A stretch of DNA of 64,000 bases, taken from Heterohyrax brucei (taxonomy: Eukaryota; Chordata; Mammalia; Hyracoidea; Procaviidae). Each line of letters opens with the position of its first letter. Position 1 is the stretch's first letter. Positions 35,567 through 46,494 of this stretch are shown here, in pieces. The DNA lies in NCBI GenBank assembly GCA_028571685.1, contig CM053146.1, forward strand, positions 67,799,431 to 67,863,430, written 5' to 3'. The notes beneath the pieces are model-generated. The model was not told the DNA's origin. It worked only from the letters and a program-made list of their open reading frames with translations, and made no database searches. The position numbers and the translations under genes are program-made.

Positions 35567-37855
35567 CTAAAGAGAGAACCTAAGTATAGAAAAGAAGACC
35601 ATATGCTACTTAAAATGTCATTATTTAATCTGGCAAACCTATAAAAACATTAGGATAGCTATGCAGCAAAATTTACTAAAAGGCTTCATGTAATTTTGAA
35701 GTATGTATGAAAAGTACTCATACATTTAGAGGGACCCGTGGAAACTCCTTCTACACAGTGTATTTGGCCCATGCAAATCTCACTGATTTTTCTTGAGAAA
35801 CATGCTTTTTATTGAAATATAATGACTGTTGTCATGAGGTGCTGAGGGATCATTATTGGTTTCGCTGGAATATACTACTACTCAGAAACAGAAATAGATG
35901 GCTGTTTTTAGAAAATCATGAATTTTGATACATGAGTAATTCAGTTTTGACCCTTTAGAATTGGCTGGAATGAATCCAGCAATCTACCAGGATCCATGGT
36001 CATATTTAATTTACAAATACTGAACTTACTGTTAAGCCTTGATAAATTAACTCATTCAAATCTTTAATTTAGCAGAATTTAGTCACCTGAAAATTGTTTT
36101 CAACATTTAAAAAGTCAAATGAAGTAAGAATAAATGTGTAACAGCTTTTTCCTAAAGAAGTTGAAGAGAATATTTTATATTCTGAGATGAATATGCTTTT
36201 CCCTCAAATCTTGCATCTACAGCTACAAAATTGTGAAAAGAGAATGGCACAATATTGAACCTACAATGTCGCAAGATTTTTAGGCACCAAGGGATGCTTA
36301 GCCTCTAAGATTTATTCTACCAAATAAGGGTAATCTAAATTGGGTAGTCTAAATTATTTTACCTTTTAGAGTCATAGCTTACCTGGAAAAAAAATGAGAG
36401 TTGAAATTGAATTGTAACTTTATCAGGCAGAGAAGAACATGAGTTTCTGATTTTAGACTGAATTTCAAAAACAAAGATTGAAACCAAAACATTACCTCAC
36501 TAGCCAGTATAAGTGATTACTCTTAATATACGGGGTTTAACAAATTCAAAATCTTTGATGGCTCCACAAATGGCACATGCAAGTTTTTTTTTTTAAAGGT
36601 AAGTTATAATCTTATTTCTATGAATATCACACATTTTACGTGCAATGATCATAATTTTACTAGGGATTTTTTTTTGGTCTAATTCTTCTAAACACAGCTA
36701 ATACAGTATCAGCTTTGTAGTGTGGACCTCAGGGAGTCCTCCAATGGTTAGTCAAAGGATGTTATTTCTGTGTTCTTGGTAATTCTATCCATGTTGGCTT
36801 TAATTCGATTATAATAATAAATTATCCCAGGCAAACTTCAGATGTATGTCTTATTTTCTTTGTGATATCCCAGACTTAAAAAAATATAGTCAGTTGTCAT
36901 ACTTTTTTTAAAAAAGAACTTCAGAAGTTAATTAATAATTCCAAATGAGGTTCTGTAAGACTTCAGAGTTAACAAGAAAGTTCAGCTAAAATAGACACAG
37001 CTGCTTTTAGACAACAGGGAAAGTGATTTAATTAGCCCTGGAAAAAACAAAATGAAAACATAGAGCCTAACCATTTATACCTGGAACAGAGTAAATTTGA
37101 ACCAGTCAGTACATAGAGAAAATGGAATTTTATATTAGAATAGCACGAAAAATAACAGGAGTTAATTTTTAGCACACACAAACATCTAGAAACAACATCT
37201 ATTCACTATTTTTTGTATAAAAAATTCCAGAATCCCAAATGGATGTACATGAGTACAAGACTTTCAAAATCCAAATAAGAATAACATTTGGATTATTTCT
37301 CGCTTGATAAAAGCAAATTAATAGTACAGAAAGCCAAAGAAAGAGATATTTTGATCTGGAAGAAATTGAATCAACTCGTAAAGCACCAGCAAGTAACTTT
37401 CTTGTCTCGACAACCGGCAGTGCTTACTTAGTAAGCACAAACTAAAATCCTAAACCTTATTCTGACTTTCAAAGTTGTCTAAAGTTTGATCTCACTCTCT
37501 TGCCAGGTCCCTCTCCCACTAGACTTCTCTGTGCACACAGTGTCCTCTAGGAAAGAAAACCAGATTACAATTTTAGAATTGCTGAGATCTTTCCAGATTC
37601 CCAATACTTTTTTTTTCCCCTCTTAAGAAAGAATCATCCAAAGAGAGTAACACCAACAACAAGCCTTTTAAAACAGGGACATTTGCCTGACCTTATTCAC
37701 TGTTTTAAGTGACAGGATTCGGATAACAATCAGCCTCCCAGAAAGGGCAATTCAAATATTTGTTTTAGCAAAAGTATAAATTAGAATGCATCAAGCAGCT
37801 TGGAGCTGCCCCTGAGACTGGTGAACATTGTTGATGAAACTATTCCCTTTGCACA
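35567..37855. other. Intronic sequence upstream of exon A
   Basis: Contains the CTCTCTTTAG acceptor at its start, then about 2.3 kb of AT-rich DNA with no nameable repeat. I searched for the preceding exon (expected to end ..VLSLG) and did not see it. Confidence 0.55.
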
Positions 37856-37879
37856 TCCATAGACATTCATTAAGGAGCT

Positions 37880-38078
37880 CTGGCTGGTGATGTAACGGTG
37901 AACTTGGCAGCTAACTGGAAGGTTCTGAGTTTGAATCCACGGCAGCTGGTGGGAGACGAGACTTGGCACTCTGCTCCATTAACGATTACAGCCTAGGAAC
38001 CTCTACGGCATAGTTTTGCTCTGTTCTACAGGGTCACTATGAGCTGGAATTCACCCAGTGGCATCCAGCAACAGTCAT
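37880..38078 (+). repeat. AfroSINE, diverged long variant
   Basis: ctggctggtgatgtaacggt, then gagtttgaatccacggcagc, then agggtcactatgagctggaa. Confidence 0.75.
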
Positions 38079-38308
38079 TTAACAGTTAGAAGGCCACTGT
38101 GCTAAGAGATGGAGATGTAAAAATTGGGAAGACACTCTCCTTGGTATCAAACAGTTTATGCTCTGTTGGAAGAAACAGAAGTGTGGGAAAATGAGGGCCC
38201 TTCTGAGACCCACACTAAAGAAGATGATATTTGAACTGAGATTTTAAGTAGAAGTTAGAAGAGGAAGCAGCTGGGGAATGAGAAATTTGGAAATGATGTG
38301 TTAGGGAG

Positions 38309-38350
38309 TAGGGTCGCCATGAGTCGGACCCGACTCGACGGCACTTGGCT
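38309..38350 (+). repeat. 42-bp SINE/RTE 3'-end insertion with perfect duplication
   Basis: gggtcgccatgagtcggac continuing into cgactcgacggcacttggct. Flanked by GTGTTAGGGAG at 38298-38308 and 38351-38361. It contains the perfect hairpin GAGTCGG-AC-CCGACTC. Confidence 0.85.
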
Positions 38351-38561
38351 GTGTTAGGGAGAGGGAACAAACTGAGTAAGGGTAGGGAGGCATGAAATAG
38401 TGTTGTTTGCAGGAGAACTGAAGTAGCCTGGCAGTGCTGAAGAATAAAATGTCAGAAAAGCCAGCAGTGGAGGAAGGCAGTGAAGGCACAAGGAGTTCAG
38501 ACAGAGAATTCAGACTTTGTCTCTCAGGCAGACTGAAATTTCTCACACTTGAATAATACAT

Positions 38562-39931
38562 ACACTTCTTTCAAAGAGAAAGAGACTTCTGAACCCCAGG
38601 GCTGACTTGTTAACGTTATTTATGAGTTAAGGATACATAAAAATAAAACCAGGTTGAAAGTTATTTTGTTTACAGCTCTTAATATGATTAAACACAAAAC
38701 CAATGAATTATGAAGAAAATTTACAAAACCAATGATGTCAATATTTGACATTGTATACATCAAAAAGATTGAACACTGACAATTTCTATGATTTCATCTA
38801 ATAAAATCTTGATCTACATTTACTCTCTATGTCTTTTTGCAAAGCTATGTTGTCAAACAGCTATTAAAAACTTCAAAGGCTTGATTGTTATTTTGGGGTA
38901 ATCTAACTTTATCCTTAATACAAACTCTGTTCCTACTGAGCTTTGAAAGACTGTATAAGTGGTGCTACTTGGCACCTCTAGAAGGGTTTTTGTTTACTTG
39001 AAGTTTAACTTACCTTTGAGGCATTATTGAATCTTGCATTTAGTGATTACCTAGTCAGTTTTTTTTCTGAACTAAGACTACAAAGGTACTTCATTGCTTA
39101 TACTCCAATATACATACTAATAGAGAACCACTGTAATTTGGTATGCATAACAAAGGAATGTGTTTTGACAAAGCATCCACAGTAACTGAAATGGTACCAA
39201 ATGCTATGGGACAGGTTCTTTTGAATTCTGTATAACTATGAATGTGTTACATGATCACTTACTTCTTTCACCACTTTTACTGAAGAAACGACTTCAACAA
39301 CTTTCATTACACAACAGGCTTTAACACCATGAGGTCTTATTGTAAATCTAAATACAGTCAGTGACACTAGGTCCAGTACTCTGTTATTACGAGGTGCTCT
39401 CCTCATGACTCAGGATATTATAATACTGTTTTAAACTTCCACGCAAATAAATGAAATTTTAAGTTTTTTCTAAGAAAACCCATGCTCTTTTGAGAGTATT
39501 CCTTCCTATGGCTTGAGAATTGTTCAAAGTTACTAGACAGGGAATTCAGATGACCAAAGCCTTCTACAGGGTGTCTCCTATAGTGTTTTCAGCAGAATAG
39601 CAGAATTTCTCATGGGGAAGTTCAATACTTCCAACAAGGCAGTGGAAAGTTTTAGTCCTCTTAAAGTTGAATTCTAGAAGTAGCCCAGCATCACTTTTGT
39701 CTATTGGCCAAAGCAGTCCATGATAGCACAGATTAAAAAAAGAGAGAGAGAGGAATAATTTTCATCTCTTGATGAGGAAATGGCAGGTTTGTAAAGAAAT
39801 AGAAGCAAACAGTTGTCGTATAGACAAGTTTTACGGGGAATTCCTGAAAATTATTGTTTTCAATTGAGACAATGATACTGTAGATTATGTTTTTAAATTA
39901 TCTACCTTTTAAAGATAATACAAGGACTCAA
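38562..39931. other. Intronic sequence, nothing recognised
   Basis: No repeat or exon identified. Confidence 0.5.
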
Positions 39932-40405
39932 TTAAGTTCATGAACTCATCCTAGAAAACATGCAACATACCTCATGCTGAATATCACTATGGTTACCTTC
40001 AAAGCACTCTCCTTGGGAAGCTACACACCAACTCGATTACCTAGCTCACCCTTCAAAGTAATTCTGGAACTCTTTATCTGGAATGGCCATCAGAGCTGTT
40101 GCTGTGTGTCATTCAATGTTTTCTTTGTCTTCGGGTAAAGAAAAAAGTCATTGGGGCCAGATCAGGTAAGTAAGGAGAGTGTCCCAGTGCAGTTATTTGT
40201 TTACTAGCTAAAAAATCCCTCACAGACAACTACATGAATAAATTCCTGAATTTGCCACTGTACCACTGTGTGCAATGGCCATTTGGAAGTGTGGACTAGG
40301 TGCTGGTGCTGCTTCATAGCTTCCCAAGGGGAGTACTTTGAAGGAGATCATAGTGATTCATGATGAGGTGTGTAGCACTTAGAACAATTCAATTTGTGGA
40401 CTTAA
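39932..40405 (-). mobile_element. Fold-back mariner derivative, copy 1
   Basis: The left 300 bp is antisense mariner transposase 3' coding region and terminus. On the minus strand it gives the equivalent of SVRDF/LASKQ and SPDLAP, the latter holding the third catalytic Asp of DD34D transposases. The right part (about 40270-40405) is an inverted copy of the same 3' terminus (agtactttgaaggagatcat, gaggtgtgtagcacttagaa). Ends are TTAAGTTCATGAAC on the left and TTAAGTCCACAAATT in complement on the right, with TA available at both edges. No intact transposase. Confidence 0.8.
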
Positions 40406-40655
40406 CTGTATGACATCACAAAGTGAAATACTGATGGATGAAATGGGGTTTCTGTTGACATACTCCAGAGTTGGGGAAGCAGAGACGGGTGAGAAGTGCT
40501 GGCTATATGCAACAACATTGATTGCATACTGATTATTTTTGAAACTGGGTGATTGGTACATGCTATTCTCTCTGTTTTTATATTTATAGACTTTCACACA
40601 CAAAAAGGCAGAAAAATCATTTTCAAAGCTCAGTCAGAAACGTCTAAGATATTTA

Positions 40656-40730
40656 GCCAGCCAAGCCAAGTGCCGTCAAATACTCTGGGGTCAGTTCTAC
40701 CCTGGCCCCTAAGGTCGCCATGAGTCATGA
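40656..40730 (-). repeat. 75-bp SINE-end insertion with internal inversion and 14-bp duplication
   Basis: The left 20 bp is the SINE terminus in antisense (ccaagccaagtgccgtc). The rest reads in sense (ggggtcagttctaccctgg, aaggtcgccatgagtc). GTCTAAGATATTTA flanks it exactly at 40642-40655 and 40731-40744. Confidence 0.85.
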
Positions 40731-40744
40731 GTCTAAGATATTTA

Positions 40745-42750
40745 AGAGGATGAAAATTAACTTCTCAATGGGATAAGAACAAACAACTAACAAAAAAACT
40801 AAACCTCCATCTACAAACATTCCAGGGCTTATCCCTGTTAGAATTAGTTATTGGTAGGCAAGTATGCATTCCTGTTTACACAGCAGAATGTGTACTTTTC
40901 TCTCTGCACCTTTTATTCGTATCATGTAGACCTCCACTCAGCCACACAAACTGTACAGAATCCTGACTTCACCCAGGCTTGAACTGTTTGCCATTGCATC
41001 AAGTTGATGGCTGGGACAAATCATGTTACGCTGAAGGATATGCTAAACCTGCCGATGCTACTTCCTCTGAGTATTTACCTAGCTGCATTACCTCTTCAGA
41101 TTAGATTAAAATACAGCCCCATTTCACAGACTTATCAGGCTCAGCATCATACCGAAACTGAAATATTGAAATAGTTTTAGATGATGTTAAAGCTTCAAGC
41201 TTTCATTCTGCATCAGTATAGGATGTGTTGCATTTTTCTCACAGAACAATCACTAAATATAATGTGTGCATCATTTAAAGTCTTTCTGCAAAGATTTACA
41301 TCATACTTTTGTTTTAGAATTCATTTCTAGGAAAAAATAATCTTTTGAGGAATGAAAAGGATTCTTCTTATGTTTTGTTTTCAAAGAACTGACAATAATA
41401 TTTACTTCACTACAGTTTCCTTTTCTTGCCTCCTTGTATGAAATACCCTAGTTTAGAATTTCAAGACATTTATTTCTATTTCCACTTCTATTGTTTTAAT
41501 TATTCCATTTCCATTTAATGGTAGAAACACATCTTTCTTTTCTTTTTCTTATGTTACCTCATATCTCTTTGGAAATAGAAGAGTATAAATCATAAATTAT
41601 AGCATGTTAATATTAATTATGACAGTGCTTTGGAACTGTATTGATAGAAGTGAAATTTTAGGTGGGTAAAATTTTGTTTTAACAACATCAATAGGATTCC
41701 AAGGGGACAAGGAATAAAAGAACAAAAGTGCCTCCAAAGTCAATTACATTTCTGTAGGAAAGCAAACTTCTCCCACACAGCTGAGAAGTAACATACTTTA
41801 GGAAGATAAAGCATTATTAATTGAACTCTTATAAGGATTTTCCTTTAAGAGAGGGGAAAAAAACCTTCACTGTGTAAAACAGGGAAACTCTATGATCTCC
41901 AGTGTGACATTTCTATTTTCTTGTTCCTCGAACCACCAATTAAATATACAGTTTAATACAGCCTAAAATATGGTTTTATTTGCCAAATACAGTTATTCTT
42001 CTTGCTGGCACATTGCTATTTGCTTAACCTCTAATACTTAAATGTTACATAAAACCTAAATCTTTATATGAAACAGTACTATTCAGTCAATGAAGCTCTA
42101 CTGTGAAAAACTGGTGTGAACACCAGGATTAATAACTACTCTTCTCTTTTGAAAAGTACAGTAGGGAATGATTAAGCCCTTCCAAAGATTATACAGGACT
42201 TTTGGCAGCCACTAAACACCATACTGGTGTGCTGGTAGAGCCTGTTCATCTGTTCGTTATCCTTTATTTGGGACTTGCACTTAGCTAATAGGCTAGCTGT
42301 ATTTTTGTCTATCAAAAGAGTAGCCAGTAACAAAATGAATCAGAGAGATAACACAGCATCAGGAATGTTTTAAACTTCCCTGGCTTTTCAGCAAATGACT
42401 TGAGAAACACAATAAAACTTGAGTAATAATCATGGAAATATGCAGTTCTGCTGATGACTGCTTAGATATTCAAATTAAAAGATGAAAAAGAATTACGCAA
42501 TGAATCAAACTCATCACTAGAATTTTTTATATTACGTCGAACACTAAAATTAGATAGCAGTAAAATCAGTACCACGAAAAACTTCCAGTGGTATTCTATA
42601 TTTATGTAATTTCTTCAGGGCTTAGATTAAATAGATGTTTGGTCACATGTGTATTTCTGTGGTGTCAGACTGCGTGGTAAAGACTGCATGATTCTGTAAA
42701 AACTGGAGTTATCTAGGTTCAGCCAAATGTAAGGCTTAATGTTTTGTTTT
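40745..42750. other. Intronic sequence, nothing recognised
   Basis: About 2 kb of AT-rich DNA without a family I can name. Confidence 0.5.
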
Positions 42751-42756
42751 TGTTAA

Positions 42757-42872
42757 GAGCTCATCTGCTAACCCACAGTTGGCAGTTTGAATCTACCAGA
42801 TATTCCTTGGAAACGCATGTGGGGAATTCTATTCAGTCCTATATGTTTGCTATGAGTTGGCATCTGATAGCA
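42757..42872 (+). repeat. AfroSINE, head-truncated
   Basis: tcatctgctaacccacagtt, then ggggaattctattcagtcct, then gctatgagttggcatctgat. Confidence 0.8.
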
Positions 42873-42874
42873 CT

Positions 42875-43640
42875 GTGTTTTATATATATAACATGAAAAA
42901 TGAAAAATATACGACTCTCAGAATGTGAAAGAAATAGGTTGGATAATATCTGAAACATTTAACATATTTATAAATTACTTCAAATAGATGCATATTAATA
43001 ATTATAGTTTCTTCCAGAGTCATATACTGTTGACTGCCCAGTCAGTGGTTAGTAGTACTGTCCACCTCAGTTTTGTGTCCCAGGTGTTGTGGAAGCCTGG
43101 TCAGAGGAAACTGCGATACCATCTGGAAATTGACACAGAAGCTCTTTGGCATAATACCAGCTTTCTTGCCTCTCTTTTCTCTTTCCTTTCCCACAGACAC
43201 TGTACTTGAGTACCCTTCTCTCCTTTGCTTCACCTTTACCTTGGTTTTTACAACAGTCTAATTTAAAAAAAAAAACAAATCAAGGAAGAGGATCACTAAG
43301 CAGACTAGTTCATAAGAGGCTTTTCACAAATGTTTGTCAAAAGCACACAAGATTAGGGAACAGGCTAAGAGAGGGGAGAAAGAAACAGTTTGGCTAGGAC
43401 AAATTGAGGTAGAGGTGGCATGTGACACAGACGACGAGGCCTCTGGCAGACAGTTGGAAGGTCTGGAATTGAGCTCTGGAAGAGACTGGAGCTACAGACT
43501 TCACCCTCCAGAGGCAGTGGGAGAAGTTCTAGAGCATGGATTAGTTTGTCACAAGAGTATAAAGACAGGGGGCATACACTGGGAAAAACGGAAATGAGGA
43601 ATGAAGAAAAGATTAGCCAATAATCCAGGGGGTTAGCACC
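42875..43640. other. Intronic sequence, nothing recognised
   Basis: Several overlapping frames of 60-87 codons on both strands (42988-43597) lack motifs or splice context. Confidence 0.45.
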
Positions 43641-43641
43641 A

Positions 43642-43807
43642 AACCTAAACCAAATCCATTGCTGCCAAGTCAGTTTCTAACTCACAGTGACCCTACAGAA
43701 CAGAGTAGACTGCCCCAGAGAGCTTCTAAGAAGCATCTGGTATATCTGAACTGCCAGCCTTTTGGTCAACAGCTGCAGCACATAACCACTGTGCCACCAG
43801 GGTTTCC
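43642..43807 (-). repeat. AfroSINE
   Basis: aaaccaaatccattgctgcc, then cagtgaccctacagaacaga, then ataaccactgtgccaccagg. Confidence 0.9.
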
Positions 43808-43809
43808 AT

Positions 43810-44498
43810 AATACCAGTATATGCGTAGTGGGTACCTAAACTAGTGTTTGGATGGTCACGCTCGTAGGTTAAAGAGAAAGAGGCAATGAACACAGCAACA
43901 CAAAAAAATTAGAGAATGAATTAAGATCCTGCTGGGCAGAAATGGCTGCACACCAAAATGTGTTCTCCCTTCCATGGCTGGGATGTGTCTAGCTGGGAAT
44001 CACACTTCCCAGTCCTCTTTGCTTTCAGGTATGGCCATTTGTTTGATGTGGCACGTCTTGGCCAGAGATTTTAAGAAGCAAGTGTGTCTTTTTATGCTTT
44101 CTCTTTTCCCACCTGCTGAATGAAAGGGTAAGGCAGGTTTTTCCAAGGCCTGAGGCTGTTAACGCTCAAGGGATGGCACGGCCTCAAAAAAGGTGGAAAC
44201 CAGGGTCACGAAATTATCAAGAAAAGTCCTTTGTTAAAGACGAATATCAACTTCCACTACTCAGTGTACAAGACATAAACTATTGGTAGAATACACGGAA
44301 ATACAGAAATTTATTAGTTTCAGCAGCTTGTATCACCCTAAGAAACAGCTCTTTGAAGAGACCTAAACAGGAAGGAAAGTACCAAGTCTGTAACTCATAA
44401 CACCCCTTCCACTGTTCTTTCTTGAGGTTTAGTTTAATTAAATCACAAATCAGGTGTTAATGGGGCATAAAATGTCCATATATAGCAGAATTAAGCCA
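43810..44498. other. Intronic sequence, nothing recognised
   Basis: No repeat or exon identified. Confidence 0.5.
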
Positions 44499-44499
44499 A

Positions 44500-44622
44500 C
44501 TGTTGTTGGTAGGGTCCATCAAGTGGATTTCGACTCAAAGTGACTCCATGGGACAGAGTAGAGCTGCTTCATAAGATTTTCTAGGCTGTAACCTTCATGG
44601 GAACAGATGATCATGTCTTTCG
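44500..44622 (-). repeat. AfroSINE 3' part, long variant
   Basis: ttggtagggtccatcaagtg, then agtgactccatgggacagag and the variant insert ttttctaggctgtaacct. Confidence 0.75.
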
Positions 44623-44639
44623 CTCTATTGTTCAAAAAA

Positions 44640-44712
44640 TATAATCTCCAGCTTTAAAGACTAGGAAACTGGTTCAGAGAGACTGAATAACATACCTGAG
44701 ATCTCACAGTTA
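44640..44712 (-). repeat. MIR fragment
   Basis: aaagactaggaaactggttc, then acatacctgagatctcacag. Confidence 0.55.
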
Positions 44713-44771
44713 ACAATAGCATTATCAGCCATAATACTTAGCCTAAGTTTATTGAATGCCTAGTATTTACT

Positions 44772-44935
44772 GGGAAACCTTGGCTGCATGGTGATTAAGT
44801 GCTATAGATGCGAACCAAAAGGTTGGCACTACGAATCCAAATCAGGTGCTCCTTGGAAACTCTATTGAGGCAGTTCTACTGTGTCATATAGGGTCACTGT
44901 GAATCAGAATCAATGCAATGGCATTAATGTCACAA
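44772..44935 (+). repeat. AfroSINE
   Basis: gggaaaccttggctgcatgg, then caggtgctccttggaaactc, then gaatcagaatcaatgcaatg. Confidence 0.88.
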
Positions 44936-44954
44936 CAATTTTGCAATGTAAACA

Positions 44955-45040
44955 CAATTACTTACCATCCCACTTTACAGATTTGAAAACTGAGGCTAGC
45001 TAACTTCTCAAGGACTATCTGGTTTTAGGTCCATGTGGTT
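44955..45040 (-). repeat. MIR fragment
   Basis: ccactttacagatttgaaaa, then aacttctcaaggactatctg. Confidence 0.6.
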
Positions 45041-45057
45041 ATACATACAACACCATG

Positions 45058-45224
45058 TTGTGGTTGTTGTTAGGTGCTGTTGAGTTGGTTCCAACTCATA
45101 ATGACCCACACACAACAGAACAAAATGCTGCTCAGTCTTACACCAGTCCATAATCATTTTCATGCTTAGGTTCACTGTTGCAGCCACTGTGTTAATCCAT
45201 TTGTTTGGTTCTCCTCTTTTTCAC
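45058..45224 (-). mobile_element. RTE LINE copy B, 3' terminal segment
   Basis: Terminal motif gttgttgttaggtgctgttg, then ccaactcataatgacccaca. It ends at the TTCAC duplicated by the LTR insertion. Confidence 0.9.
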
Positions 45225-45782
45225 TGTTTTAGTCAGCTACAGCTGCTCTAACAGAAATACCATGAAGAGGATGACTTTAACAAGGAAAAGTCTATTCTTA
45301 CACAGTCTAGTTGGCTACAAGTCTGAATTCAGAAAGTTCACTCCAGGGTAAGGCTTTCCCCTCTTTTGGCTCCGGAGGTAAGTCCTTGTGTTGTATCACA
45401 CTTTGGTCAGGTTGTTAAGGAATCACCTGCCAATCCTGATCTTGGAGTATCTTGGCACAGGAATCTCAGATCTGAAGGACTTGCTCTACTCTTGGTGCCA
45501 CTTTTTTGATGGTATGAGGCTCCCAATTCTCTGCTTGCTTCCCTCTCTTTTTATCTCCCATAGGATGAAAGGATAAAAAGTGGTGCAAGCCACACTCCAG
45601 GGAAACTCACTTAGCAAGGGTGTTGCAATCCCACCTTAAACTTCTTTTAACATAATCATTCTATCTACTAGCCACAGGCAGACATTAGCATGTACAGCAT
45701 AGGAAAAGCACAAAACATTGGGAATGATGGTCCAGCCAAATGGCTACACACATTTTGGGGGGACACAGTTCAATCCATGGCA
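45225..45782 (-). mobile_element. MaLR-type solo LTR inserted in RTE copy B
   Basis: LTR from tgttttagtcagctacagct to cacagttcaatccatggca. Exact 5-bp duplication TTCAC at 45220-45224 and 45783-45787, after which RTE sequence resumes. Confidence 0.92.
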
Positions 45783-45787
45783 TTCAC

Positions 45788-45968
45788 TCACCCTCCCCTC
45801 TACCAAGCATGATGTCCTTCTCCAGGGACTGATCCTTCCTGACAACATGTCCAAGAGTGTGTAAGACGCAGTCTTTCCATCTTTGCTTCCAAGGAGCCCT
45901 CTGGTCGTACTTCTTCCAGAACAGATCTGTTTGTTCTTTTGGCAGGTCATGGTACTTAATTTAACATT
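45788..45968 (-). mobile_element. RTE LINE copy B, middle segment
   Basis: Matches 1815-1985 of copy A (atgatgtccttctccaggga, acaacatgtccaagagtgtg, gccctctggtcgtacttctt). Interrupted by a second LTR. Confidence 0.9.
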
Positions 45969-46494
45969 TGTTTTAGTCAGGTAGGGCTGCTCTAACAGAA
46001 ATGCCACAGAGTGGATGGCTTTAACAAAGGAAAATTTATTCTTAAACAGTCCAGTAGGCCACAAGTCCAAATTCAGGATGTCCACTCCAGGGGAAGTCTT
46101 TCCCTGCTGTCGCCTCTGGAGGAAGGTCCAGTATTGCATCAGTCTTTGCCCAGGGAGCCTCTTGGCACAGGAACCTCAGGTCTGAAGGGCGTGCTCTTCT
46201 CCCGGTACTGTTTGCTTGATGGTGTGAGTTTCCCAATTCTCTGCCTGCTTCACCTTCCTTTTATCTCTTGCAGCATGAAGGGATTAAGGGAGGGGGCAAG
46301 CCATACTCCAGGGAAACTCTCTTTACAGTGGAGCAGGGAGGTGATCCTATAAAGGGATTTACAGCCCCACCCTAATCCTTTAACATACAGCACAGGAAGA
46401 CCACAGAATGAAGAACAGTCACAAGATACTAGAAATCATCACCCAGCCACACGGCTACACCTATTCTTGGCGAGACACAATTCAATGCATGACG
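45969..46494 (-). mobile_element. Second MaLR-type solo LTR in RTE copy B
   Basis: LTR from tgttttagtcaggtagggct to acacaattcaatgcatgacg. Exact duplication ACATT at 45964-45968 and 46495-46499. Confidence 0.92.

Larger units (their letters stand above)
37858..38561 (-). repeat. L2 LINE, interrupted by two SINE-derived insertions
   Basis: agacattcattaaggagc, and after the SINE, aggccactgtgctaagagat and gaactgagattttaagtaga. It continues to the GA-rich portion around 38460. The 38309 insertion splits it again. Confidence 0.6.

Noticed and set aside
43042-43597. Several 60-87 codon frames, possibly a small gene
   Set aside because: No splice sites, signal peptide or family resemblance; overlapping frames on both strands are typical of chance.
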